The notes under the pieces: generated by a model
Told to the model about the DNA's origin: nothing
What the model saw: the letters and a program-made list of their open reading frames with translations, nothing else
Database searches by the model: none
DNA from: Planctomycetota bacterium
Lineage (GTDB): Bacteria; Planctomycetota; UBA1135; JACQFD01
Reading direction: 5' to 3'
Assembly: GCA_016200225.1 (NCBI GenBank)
Contig: JACQFD010000001.1
Span: 62,001-126,000, forward strand
DNA length: 64,000 nt
Part shown: positions 9,466 to 17,111 of the stretch, piece by piece
Layout: each line of letters starts with the position of its first letter
Position numbering within the stretch: the first letter of the stretch is position 1
Program-made: the position numbers and the translations under genes

Positions 9466-11169
9466 ATGCAAACGCTCGACTGGATCGTGCTCGCGGGCAC
9501 GATCGCGGGCATCGTATTGTATGGAACGTGGCTTTCGCGCCGCGAGCGCGGAATGCAAAATTACATGCTCGCGGGCCATCGCATGCCGTGGTGGATGGTG
9601 ATGGTGTCGGTGATGGCGACGCAGGCGAGCGCGATCACGTTTTTGTCGACGCCGGGGCGCGGCTACGCGGAGGGATTGCGATTTGTACAATTTTATTTTG
9701 GCCTTCCGCTCGCGATGATCGTGCTCTCGGTCACCGCGGTGCCGATTTTTCATAAGTTAAACGTTTACACGGCATACGAATATCTCGAAAAACGATTCGA
9801 TAAGAAAACGCGCACGCTGGCGACCGTATTGTTTCTCGTCATGCGCGGACTGTCGACCGGTTTGACGGTGTATACGCCGGCGCTGATGCTTTCGATATTA
9901 TTACATTGGAATATTTCAATCACGAGCGCGCTGATGGGCGGACTCGCGATTTTGTATACGGCGTGGGGCGGTTCGGCGGCCGTCGGAAAAACCCAATTTA
10001 TTCAATTCATGATTATACTATTCGGCATGGGCGCCGCCGCCGCCGCGACGATTTCGTTGCTGCCCGCGGGATCGGGTTTCGGCGACGCGATCGCGCTCGC
10101 CGGCGCGACGGGAAAAACGCGCGCGCTCGACACTAATTTTAGTTGGACCGACGATTTTACGCTTTGGTCGGGACTGATCGGCGGCTGTTTCTTACAAATG
10201 TCCTATTTCGGCGCGGATCAGTCGCAGGTGGGGCGCTATCTCGGCGGCCGGTCGATCACGGAAAGCCGGCTCGGATTATTGTTCAACGGATTATTAAAAA
10301 TACCGATGCAGTTTGCGATATTGACGATCGGATTGCTCGTGTTCGCGGCCTATCACTTCCTGCCGCAGCCGATATACTTCAATTCGGTCGAGTGGGAACG
10401 CATGCATTCGGGATCCGGCGCCGCACGCGTAGCGGAACTCGAAACCGAGCACCGCGCCGCGACCGCCGAACGCCGGGCCGTGGCCGAGGCCTTCTTACAA
10501 TTACGCCACGCGGACGCGCCCGCGGCCGAACTCGACCGCGCGGCCGGCGCCCTCGCACTTTCGCAGGAGAAATGCGACGCCGTCCGCGAGCGGGCGTCGC
10601 GCCTCGTGTCGCCGCCGGCCGACGGAGTTTACAAAAAAGCCGATGATAAAGATAATGATTATGTATTCTTAAGATTCGTCCTCGACCAGCTTCCGGCGGG
10701 ATTGATCGGCCTCGTCGTCGCGGGCATTTTTTGCGCCGCGATGTCGGCGTGCGCCGCGCAGTTCAACGCGCTCGGCGCGTCGAGCGCCCTCGATATTTAT
10801 AAGAATATTTTCGCGCCCGCCGCGGGCGACGACGCGTGCGTGCGCGCGTCGCGCATCGCGACGGTGATTTGGGGCGCGTTCGCGATCGGATTCGCGCAGT
10901 TCGCGGGCCGGTTGGGAAGTTTAATAAAAGCCGTGAACGTCCTCGGCTCGATTTTTTATGGAACGATGCTCGGAATGTTTCTCGTCGCGTTTTATATGAA
11001 ACGCGCGCGCGGCACCGCGGTTTTCTGCGCCGCGCTCGCGTCGGAATCGATCGTTATATTATTAAAAAGTTTCAGCGACATATCCTTTCTCTGGTACAAC
11101 GTCGTGGGGGTCGCGGCGACGGCGACGCTCGCGTTTGTATTTTCGTTTATTTTCAAGGAACGAAAATAA
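9466..11169 (+). CDS. Sodium:solute symporter (SSS family)
   Basis: A 567-residue integral membrane protein with the LeuT-like SSS pattern: an early segment TLDWIVLAGTIAGIVLYGTWLS, then MPWWMVMVSVMATQASAITFLSTPG (the conserved region around TM1-TM2), and repeated hydrophobic helices through to the C-terminus. Two features fit the family closely: GYAEGLRFVQFYFGLPLAM and SYFGADQSQVGRYLGG. A hydrophilic Ala/Glu/Arg-rich insert of about 80 residues (roughly 305-385) looks like a cytoplasmic coiled coil and is unusual. The substrate (sugar, sialic acid, myo-inositol and similar are known for the family) cannot be assigned; the adjacent PIG-L deacetylase makes an amino-sugar derivative conceivable. 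It ends directly at a strong terminator hairpin. Confidence 0.92.
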   Translation: MQTLDWIVLAGTIAGIVLYGTWLSRRERGMQNYMLAGHRMPWWMVMVSVMATQASAITFLSTPGRGYAEGLRFVQFYFGLPLAMIVLSVTAVPIFHKLNVYTAYEYLEKRFDKKTRTLATVLFLVMRGLSTGLTVYTPALMLSILLHWNISITSALMGGLAILYTAWGGSAAVGKTQFIQFMIILFGMGAAAAATISLLPAGSGFGDAIALAGATGKTRALDTNFSWTDDFTLWSGLIGGCFLQMSYFGADQSQVGRYLGGRSITESRLGLLFNGLLKIPMQFAILTIGLLVFAAYHFLPQPIYFNSVEWERMHSGSGAARVAELETEHRAATAERRAVAEAFLQLRHADAPAAELDRAAGALALSQEKCDAVRERASRLVSPPADGVYKKADDKDNDYVFLRFVLDQLPAGLIGLVVAGIFCAAMSACAAQFNALGASSALDIYKNIFAPAAGDDACVRASRIATVIWGAFAIGFAQFAGRLGSLIKAVNVLGSIFYGTMLGMFLVAFYMKRARGTAVFCAALASESIVILLKSFSDISFLWYNVVGVAATATLAFVFSFIFKERK

Positions 11170-11170
11170 A

Positions 11171-11200
11171 AAAAACGCGCTCCGGAGAGCGCGTTTTTTT
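11171..11200. terminator. Rho-independent terminator, probably bidirectional
   Basis: An 8-bp perfect stem (ACGCGCTC / GAGCGCGT) with a CGGA loop is flanked by an A-run on the left and a T-run of seven on the right. It lies between the convergent symporter and DUF2911 genes and can serve both strands. Confidence 0.92.
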
Positions 11201-11221
11201 GCAATTTAAACGTTCGCGAAA

Positions 11222-12067
11222 TTACTTTTTCGCTTCGGCGAGCCAATTCTTCAATTCGCCGAGGAACTCCGCGTTGGGAGTCTTCGATTCTTCCATCATT
11301 TTGATCGCTTTCTCGAGCCACTCCGCGCCTTCCTTTTTCTTGCCGTTCTTCGCGAGGATTCTGCCGTAGAGAGCCTGATTGCCGATGCCGGCCTTGATAT
11401 CGACGGCTTTCTTTGCCCATTCCCCGGCTTTCGCGAGATCGATGTCGTTTTCGAAATATGCGCTCGCCGCCTGATAATAGGATCGCGCATCCGTATCTTT
11501 AACATTAGCCATCGATGCCGCGACTTCCTTCATGATGCTCGCGCGAACGTCGACCGTGAATGTAAACGATACTTTGATTTTTTCCCACTGGAGAGAAACG
11601 ACGCCCGAACTCTTGCCTTCCGGCGAAATGGTATATTGCAACCACTCCGTCATTGGCGCCGCTTCGGGCTTCGCCGGGAAGCGGACGACGTCTTCGGAAT
11701 CTTTGTATTCCATATTTCCCCACTGCTTATTATTCTTATTGAGTATCAGCGTCCATGAATCCTTCTCGGGGATCGCGAAGAATGCATATTTTCCGGCGGA
11801 GACTTTCTTGTCTCCAATAGTAACATCGCTTCCGAAATCGATCGTCGTGCACTCGTTCGCGCCCGTGCGCCACACTTCGGCGTACGGAACGAGTTTACCC
11901 CAAATTTCGCGGCCCTTCACGCCGGGACGATGATACGTAACTGTTACATCGGTGACGCCGATCGTCTGCGTGACCGTGGCGGCCGGACTGACCGCCGGGG
12001 CTTTGACCTGCGCGGTCGCGGCGCCGGCGAGGAATACTAACGATAAAAGAGTTAATGTTGGTTGCAT
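11222..12067 (-). CDS. DUF2911 domain protein with C-terminal TPR-like helices
   Basis: The ATG at 12067 gives a signal peptide (MQPTLTLLSLVFLAGAATAQ) and 281 residues. Frames reaching further upstream add implausible Arg/Ser-rich sequence. Residues ~28-170 match the DUF2911 pattern: VTVTYHRPGVKGREIWGKLV, WRTGANECTTIDFGSDVTIG, SAGKYAFFAIP, and WTLILNKNNKQWG. The C-terminal ~90 residues are helical repeats (YYQAASAYFENDIDLAKAGEWAKKA). DUF2911 proteins are secreted and of unknown biochemical role. The gene is convergent with the symporter, and they share a terminator. Strong family match; function unknown. Confidence 0.88.
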   Translation of the reverse strand: MQPTLTLLSLVFLAGAATAQVKAPAVSPAATVTQTIGVTDVTVTYHRPGVKGREIWGKLVPYAEVWRTGANECTTIDFGSDVTIGDKKVSAGKYAFFAIPEKDSWTLILNKNNKQWGNMEYKDSEDVVRFPAKPEAAPMTEWLQYTISPEGKSSGVVSLQWEKIKVSFTFTVDVRASIMKEVAASMANVKDTDARSYYQAASAYFENDIDLAKAGEWAKKAVDIKAGIGNQALYGRILAKNGKKKEGAEWLEKAIKMMEESKTPNAEFLGELKNWLAEAKK

Positions 12068-12230
12068 AGGATTATGAATCGGTTCGATGTCCGAACAAAT
12101 GGACAGTTGAATTGGGAAACGGGACCTTGGTTGTCCACGATACGCACTGCGGTCGCAGGCGCGACGGGAATTTGGCACTCCTGCGGAATGAAATTCGCGG
12201 AATGCCCTCCAATTCCCCGGACCAACCAAG

Positions 12231-12740
12231 ATGATTACCATGACCACCCCGTTGAATTTCGGTTTCAAGAGTTTCGCTCTCGGCGGCGCGATTGCCGCGA
12301 TGTTTCTCGCGATTCGCCGTCAGGAGCCGACTCCGATCGCCACGGCGCCCGCGTCCGCCCTTACCGTTTCCGTTGCGGTCGAGTATCGATCGGAACTGAA
12401 GAACGACATGCCCATTGCGAGCGCGACGGAAAACGTCGTTGTTTATACAGTTCCGGGCAACGATAAATTAACATTAAAATCCTATATGTTACCGCTCGGC
12501 GTGTCGCTGAAGGGAACCGCGATTTCGCCGCTCGGCCTCGGAATCTTTGTAAATGATCGATTGACAATTCCAAAGACCGTCCGATTCTTGCATGATAGCG
12601 AAGATGTTGTACATTTGGATCCGGGCGTCGAATTTCCTCCGGGTTCGCGCGTCGCCGTGAGATTCGCGGAGACGGTCAAGGGACTCTCGGGTTCGCTTTT
12701 CTTAAACGGAGAACTCGCGGGCTCGTCGGACAGTCGTTGA
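12231..12740 (+). CDS. Small exported protein of unknown function
   Basis: A 169-residue protein. Either ATG (12231 or 12240) could be the start; both give a short hydrophobic region (FGFKSFALGGAIAAMFLA) that could be a signal or anchor. The rest is a beta-rich globular domain (ENVVVYTVPGNDKLTLKSYM, VSLKGTAISPLGLGIFVNDR, PPGSRVAVRFAETVKGLSG), reminiscent of jelly-roll or Ig-like folds, but no family is recognised. It has the window's typical codon style, supporting a real native gene. It is divergent from the DUF2911 gene and followed after 31 bases by the MetE-like gene, with a hairpin in between. Confidence 0.7.
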   Translation: MITMTTPLNFGFKSFALGGAIAAMFLAIRRQEPTPIATAPASALTVSVAVEYRSELKNDMPIASATENVVVYTVPGNDKLTLKSYMLPLGVSLKGTAISPLGLGIFVNDRLTIPKTVRFLHDSEDVVHLDPGVEFPPGSRVAVRFAETVKGLSGSLFLNGELAGSSDSR

Positions 12741-12744
12741 TTTT

Positions 12745-12771
12745 CGCGCGCGGCGACGTACCGTCGCGCGC
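12745..12771 (+). promoter_or_regulatory. GC-rich hairpin abutting the start codon of the MetE-like gene
   Basis: GCGACG (12753-12758) pairs with CGTCGC (12762-12767) around a TAC loop. With one bulged G the stem extends by four more GC pairs out to base 12771, immediately before the ATG. No T-run follows, so it is not a typical terminator; it would bury the ribosome-binding region of the downstream gene. Confidence 0.55.
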
Positions 12772-13974
12772 ATGTTTACTACAACCGCCGATCGCATACT
12801 TCCCTGCACTGTCACCGGCTCCTGGCCGCGTCCGCGTTGGATGGATGTGAGCATGTGGGGGCGGCCGCTCGACACTTGCATGATGGACGTGCGCCATCGC
12901 GAAAAATTCGGCGACGCGTTGTCGGTGATTCTTAGCGATCAGGAACGCGCCGGATTGGATATATTAACACATGGAGACTTGCATTGCGACGACGACATGG
13001 CGGGGCGCTCGTGGCATCATTATCCATTGCAGCGCTGGGCCGGTTTCGAGGGCGATTATTTGCAATCGGAGGAGACGCGTTCGCCGTGGCTCCGCTATCC
13101 GCCGGGAACATTATTAAATGAAATTTACACGGGATGGCGCTGGCCGCGCGTCGTCGACAAAATCGAACACCGCCCCCTTGATTATGCAAAGATCTGGCGG
13201 ATGGCGCAGAGCCGGACGGAAAAACCGGTGAGGTTCGGCACGTGCTGTTCGCAGGTGATGGGATTGTTTCTGGATATTCATACGAAAAAATATAAAGATA
13301 ATCGCGAAGTCATCTGGGATATGGCCGTCGCGATGAACAAGGAATTGTTAGCGTTGCGGGCGGCGGGCTGCCGCGCCATCCAGATCGAGGAACCGACGCT
13401 GCATTTTTGGGCAAACACGTACGGCCGCGGCCATGAAAACGTTAAATTCATGATCGAAGCTTACAATCGCGAAGTGCAGGGGCTCGACGACGTCGAAATA
13501 TGGATTCACACGTGCTGGGGAAATCCCAATATGCAGCGCGTCATCGAAAACGATAGTTATAAAGAATCGTTCGAATTGTATCTTGAAGCCTGCCGCGGCG
13601 ACGTGTGGACGATCGAAACGAAAGATCGTAATTTTCGCGAAATCGAATTGTTCAAACCGCTCCGGGGAAAATTAAATAAAAAGATCTGCGTCGGCGTCGT
13701 GAGCCATCGAACGCTGCAAGTGGAACGGCCCGAGGACGTGGCGGCGAATATCCGCCGCGCGATGGAGTGCGTCGCGCCCGAACAATTAATTATATCGAGC
13801 GACTGCGGCTTCGGCCGGCAGGGATGCAACCGCGACATCGCGTTTTTCAAATCCGCGTCGATCGCGCAGGGCGCCAATATCGTTAGGAAAGAACTCGGCT
13901 TGCCCGTCTCCGACGTTCGTGCCGCGCACCCGGAATTTCAGACCGACATCGTGCCGAAGAAGGCGTATCTGTAG
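12772..13974 (+). CDS. Cobalamin-independent methionine synthase II-like (core MetE-type) methyltransferase
   Basis: A 400-residue single-domain protein of the MetE C-terminal/UROD superfamily; full-length MetE is nearly twice as long. The N-terminal signature TGSWPRPRWM (15-24) is typical of the stand-alone family. The zinc site is complete: His246 and Cys248 (WIHTCWGN), Glu282 (TIETKDRN) and Cys345 (SSDCGFGR). This matches the HxC...E...C arrangement that activates a thiol such as homocysteine or coenzyme M. Other conserved pieces are ILTHGDLHCDD and AIQIEEPTLHF. The methyl donor may be a corrinoid protein or another small molecule rather than folate; this is inference. A hairpin abuts the start codon. 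A second MetE-like domain lies at 42.7-44.2 kb. Confidence 0.88.
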   Translation: MFTTTADRILPCTVTGSWPRPRWMDVSMWGRPLDTCMMDVRHREKFGDALSVILSDQERAGLDILTHGDLHCDDDMAGRSWHHYPLQRWAGFEGDYLQSEETRSPWLRYPPGTLLNEIYTGWRWPRVVDKIEHRPLDYAKIWRMAQSRTEKPVRFGTCCSQVMGLFLDIHTKKYKDNREVIWDMAVAMNKELLALRAAGCRAIQIEEPTLHFWANTYGRGHENVKFMIEAYNREVQGLDDVEIWIHTCWGNPNMQRVIENDSYKESFELYLEACRGDVWTIETKDRNFREIELFKPLRGKLNKKICVGVVSHRTLQVERPEDVAANIRRAMECVAPEQLIISSDCGFGRQGCNRDIAFFKSASIAQGANIVRKELGLPVSDVRAAHPEFQTDIVPKKAYL

Positions 13975-14046
13975 TTATTAAAATTGAATTTTCGGATCGG
14001 AAAGCAACGGCGGCCGACGGCATAAATTCCGTGAAAATCTGAAGGA

Positions 14047-14078
14047 GTGGTTTAGAATTTCATGAATAACTAAACCAC
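14047..14078 (+). promoter_or_regulatory. Perfect inverted repeat ending at a start codon
   Basis: GTGGTTTAG (14047-14055) and CTAAACCAC (14070-14078) are exact reverse complements separated by 14 bases. The right arm ends at the base before the ATG of the DUF4143 ATPase gene, so the left arm overlaps the likely ribosome binding site (GGAG at 14044-14047). It could be an operator for autoregulation or an RNA hairpin controlling translation. Confidence 0.6.
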
Positions 14079-15236
14079 ATGTTTCAACGCGCGCTCAGCC
14101 TGCCTACGGCCCCCAAAGTCAGTTTTTTTCTCTGGGGGCCGCGTCAAACCGGCAAAAGTTCTTTATTAAAAGAGGTTTACGGCGACACACTCTACTATGA
14201 TTTTCTGAAAACCGATGAGTATACCCGCCTTGCCGCGCGTCCCAGTCTGCTTCGAGAGGAGATTCTCGCAAGGAGCGAAAAGAAAGGCGTCGTGGTGCTT
14301 GATGAAGTGCAAAAAGTGCCGATGTTGCTCGATGAAGTCCATTGGCTCATCGAAAATACACACTACAAATTTGCCATGTGCGGTTCGAGCGCTCGAAAAG
14401 TGCGGCGAGGCGCGGCGAATCTTCTCGGAGGTCGCGCAATCCGTTATGAACTGCATGGACTCGTATCTCCGGAAATCGGCAGGGATTTTGATTTGTTAAG
14501 AATGTTGAAGCACGGATACCTGCCGCGACATTACCTTAACGACTCCGCGCCGCGATTGATCCAAGCGTACGTTCAGGATTATTTAAAAGAAGAAATTGCG
14601 GCCGAGGGATTGACGCGTCGTTTACCGGCATTCGTGAATTTTCTCGGCGCCGCCGCGCTTTCGGACACCGAGATATTGAGTTACTCCACGATTGCGCGCG
14701 ATTGTGGAGTTTCAAATGTAACGGTCCGCGAGTATTTTAATATTCTCGAAGACACCATGATCGGGCGATCGCTGGCTGCGTATACAAAACGTCCGAAACG
14801 AAGAGTTATCAGTTCTCCAAAGTTTTATTTTTCCGACGTGGGTGTCGTCAACGTCCTCGCGAAGCGCCGCACTGTCGAACCCCGTTCGGAAACATTTGGA
14901 AAGGCATTCGAAAACTGGGTTTGTCATGAACTCTCCGCACGAAAGAGCTACGCCGACGACATCGATGAACTCTCATATTGGAGGCTGACAACCGGCGTTG
15001 AAGTGGACTTTATTATTAATGACGTCGAGGTGGCGATCGAAGCCAAAGGCACCGAAAACGTGACCGACAACCACCTCCGCGGATTGCGCGAAATTAAGAA
15101 TGAGCATCCAAAAGTAAAAAACCGGATCGTCGTATCGCTCGACCCTCGCGCAAGGCGCACGGAGGACGGAATAGATATATTACCTTATCGCGAATTCGCG
15201 GATCGACTGTGGAACGGAGCGCTTTTTGAAAAATGA
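14079..15236 (+). CDS. AAA ATPase with C-terminal DUF4143 domain
   Basis: 385 residues. Walker A is WGPRQTGKSS (G20-S28), Walker B is VVVLDEVQK (71-79), and FAMCGSSARKVRRG is the sensor region typical of the AAA_14 group. The second half (residues ~190-370) is DUF4143, a nuclease-like domain with GVEVDFIINDVEVAIEAKG, matching the D...ExK arrangement of PD-(D/E)xK folds. This family is abundant and patchily distributed in bacteria and archaea, and its role is not established; toxin-antitoxin or defence-type functions have been suggested. It overlaps the next gene by four bases (ATGA), so the two are translationally coupled. Less GC-rich stretches and an inverted repeat at the start suggest an acquired unit. 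Confidence 0.9.
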   Translation: MFQRALSLPTAPKVSFFLWGPRQTGKSSLLKEVYGDTLYYDFLKTDEYTRLAARPSLLREEILARSEKKGVVVLDEVQKVPMLLDEVHWLIENTHYKFAMCGSSARKVRRGAANLLGGRAIRYELHGLVSPEIGRDFDLLRMLKHGYLPRHYLNDSAPRLIQAYVQDYLKEEIAAEGLTRRLPAFVNFLGAAALSDTEILSYSTIARDCGVSNVTVREYFNILEDTMIGRSLAAYTKRPKRRVISSPKFYFSDVGVVNVLAKRRTVEPRSETFGKAFENWVCHELSARKSYADDIDELSYWRLTTGVEVDFIINDVEVAIEAKGTENVTDNHLRGLREIKNEHPKVKNRIVVSLDPRARRTEDGIDILPYREFADRLWNGALFEK

Positions 15237-16789
15237 ATCGGCATCGGGCGCCGGAGAATCTTACGTTGGAACAGTTTTATGGAAAGATACAAACATTTTC
15301 CACCGAGGATTCTCTACCGTTCTTGGCGCGGCGAGCGCGGGAGATATATTATGAAGCTTGCGTCGATTCGGACGAATTCAGGTGGTCACGCATCCCGGAT
15401 GCATATCGGTCGGCGATCGATCTTTGGCAAATCGCATTTATAGCAAAGTCTTTAATTACTATTTCAAGCGACTATCGTCAAAAAAAACTCACGGAACATG
15501 ACTTTGTCACGCTCATCGATCATTATAATCATCTTGAGGATCCGTCGATTCCGAAAGCGTCGGAGACATCGAGCGCCGACGCATGGTGGCACTGGTTCTT
15601 AAGACTCACGAACTCACAATTCCCGTTCCGTGACAGAGTGGCTTCGGTCATTTCCGAATTCGGCAGGGCGCTAATTCTATTCCACGATCTGGAGGCAATG
15701 CCCGGAATAAGTATAAAAAGGGAACTCGTTGAAATGTACGGTATGAATATGCAGGACCTTCTTTCCTGCGTGCACTTCACATTAGAGGGAACAAAGCGTG
15801 GAATCATGGTTGGACCCGAACTCGCGGGGGCAACGATAAAGGGGCGTGAACTTGTCAAAAAATATCAACAATTCCTAGGACAAGAGTCGACCGGTTATAG
15901 CGAATTCCGTAGACTTCAAAAACCAAGACTCCTCCGGCCCGAATTGGATCTGCATCAATTTAATGCTTTATGGAAAAAACCGATCATACATACTGAACGG
16001 AGACGGCGCATGATTTGCCCTATTCCCCTCTGCTTGGTCCAAAAATATACTCGGGGCGTTTACTTTGATTTGTTAGACAAGCATAACGCCGGCGGTGGAG
16101 ATAACAAGTTTGCCTCACTATTTGGAAAATATGTATTTGAGCCTTATGTCGGTCGATTCCTCGGCGAAAAACGGAGTGACAGGTTCGTCCATGCGGCGAT
16201 TCGACATGGTAAAAGATCAAAAAGCAACGAAAGTGTTGATTGGTTAGTAAGGGAATCAAATACGGCGGTTCTTATAGAATGCAAGACGCGAGCGCCGGCG
16301 ACTCAGACAATCACGACCGGTAACGTCGACATCGTGCGGGCGGAACTTATTAGTAAATTGAAGAAGGCATTAAAGGAATGTGCGTCCACGCGCGACGCAA
16401 TTCGGGACGGTGTTCCGGAATTTCATCAATTCGTGGGTGTTACACGATTTAATTACCTTATAGTATTATTTACCGAATGTTGGATCTTTGAATCTGAAGG
16501 CTGCCGTCGCTGGCTCGAATCAGCAATACCACCCGATTTCACCCGGGGCGCAAAATACCATATAATCTCAATCCACGATCTTGAAACCATGTCACAACTC
16601 ATCGATCGGTATTCGATTTCTGAAATCCTGGAGGAGAAGCAACAAATAGCGTATTGCGATCCATTTCGTGAATTTTTAATAAAATTCGCCGCGCGCCGCG
16701 GGATTACAATAAATCATGACGTACCGGTGTTGACGACGCGATTTCGAAGATTTCTGGATGAGATTAGTGAGCAAGTCTCCAATCGATGA
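15233..16789 (+). CDS. Large protein of unknown function with PD-(D/E)xK nuclease-like region
   Basis: A 518-residue protein with no family recognised. The first ~300 residues are helical and hydrophilic. Around 336-351 the sequence VDWLVRES..AVLIECK gives Asp336, Glu349 and Lys351, with a hydrophobic strand in front. This is the D...ExK pattern of restriction-like nucleases, but the call rests on the motif alone. The following helix (VDIVRAELISKLKKALKE) also fits that fold. GC content and codon use are lower and less biased than in flanking genes, consistent with horizontal transfer. The ATG overlaps the stop codon of the DUF4143 ATPase gene, so the pair is very likely one functional unit, possibly a defence module (inference). 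Confidence 0.7.
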   Translation: MNRHRAPENLTLEQFYGKIQTFSTEDSLPFLARRAREIYYEACVDSDEFRWSRIPDAYRSAIDLWQIAFIAKSLITISSDYRQKKLTEHDFVTLIDHYNHLEDPSIPKASETSSADAWWHWFLRLTNSQFPFRDRVASVISEFGRALILFHDLEAMPGISIKRELVEMYGMNMQDLLSCVHFTLEGTKRGIMVGPELAGATIKGRELVKKYQQFLGQESTGYSEFRRLQKPRLLRPELDLHQFNALWKKPIIHTERRRRMICPIPLCLVQKYTRGVYFDLLDKHNAGGGDNKFASLFGKYVFEPYVGRFLGEKRSDRFVHAAIRHGKRSKSNESVDWLVRESNTAVLIECKTRAPATQTITTGNVDIVRAELISKLKKALKECASTRDAIRDGVPEFHQFVGVTRFNYLIVLFTECWIFESEGCRRWLESAIPPDFTRGAKYHIISIHDLETMSQLIDRYSISEILEEKQQIAYCDPFREFLIKFAARRGITINHDVPVLTTRFRRFLDEISEQVSNR

Positions 16790-17111
16790 TGCGCAATGAG
16801 CCAACGTGTGGAGAGCGCAAATCGACGCCCATGGCAGGTTCTTGTCGGGCGTTCCGTTGAACTTTATGAACTCGGCTGCTGGATGGACCGCAACTGAGTC
16901 ACGCCAATCCCGTACGAATCGCCAGTCGGGCGGTCGCCGGGTGAAAGTCGGTCGTTTCCGAGGCGATATGACCTTTATCCCACTGGACGCCCCGCCCATC
17001 CGGTGTAGCATTCGAGAGCGCGCAACGTTGCATCGAACGCGGCATCAACACCGGATCTACACCATTCCATCGGGGGCCGCCGCGTCGCGGCTCGCGATAA
17101 CTACATAAACG
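16790..17111. other. Intergenic region, nothing recognised
   Basis: About 320 bases between the accessory pair and the first FG-GAP gene. A 100-codon plus-strand frame (16806-17108) and a minus-strand frame have Arg-rich, domain-free translations and are judged non-coding. No hairpin with a T-run or RNA gene was seen. It should contain the promoter for the FG-GAP genes. Confidence 0.5.

Noticed and set aside
10143..11369. Long Arg-rich frames overlapping the symporter
   Set aside because: Out-of-frame reading of GC-rich codons; no domain, start site or neighbour supports them.
16806..17108. 100-codon ORF before the FG-GAP genes
   Set aside because: Arg-rich translation without a domain or ribosome binding site; overlapping frames on the other strand are equally open.
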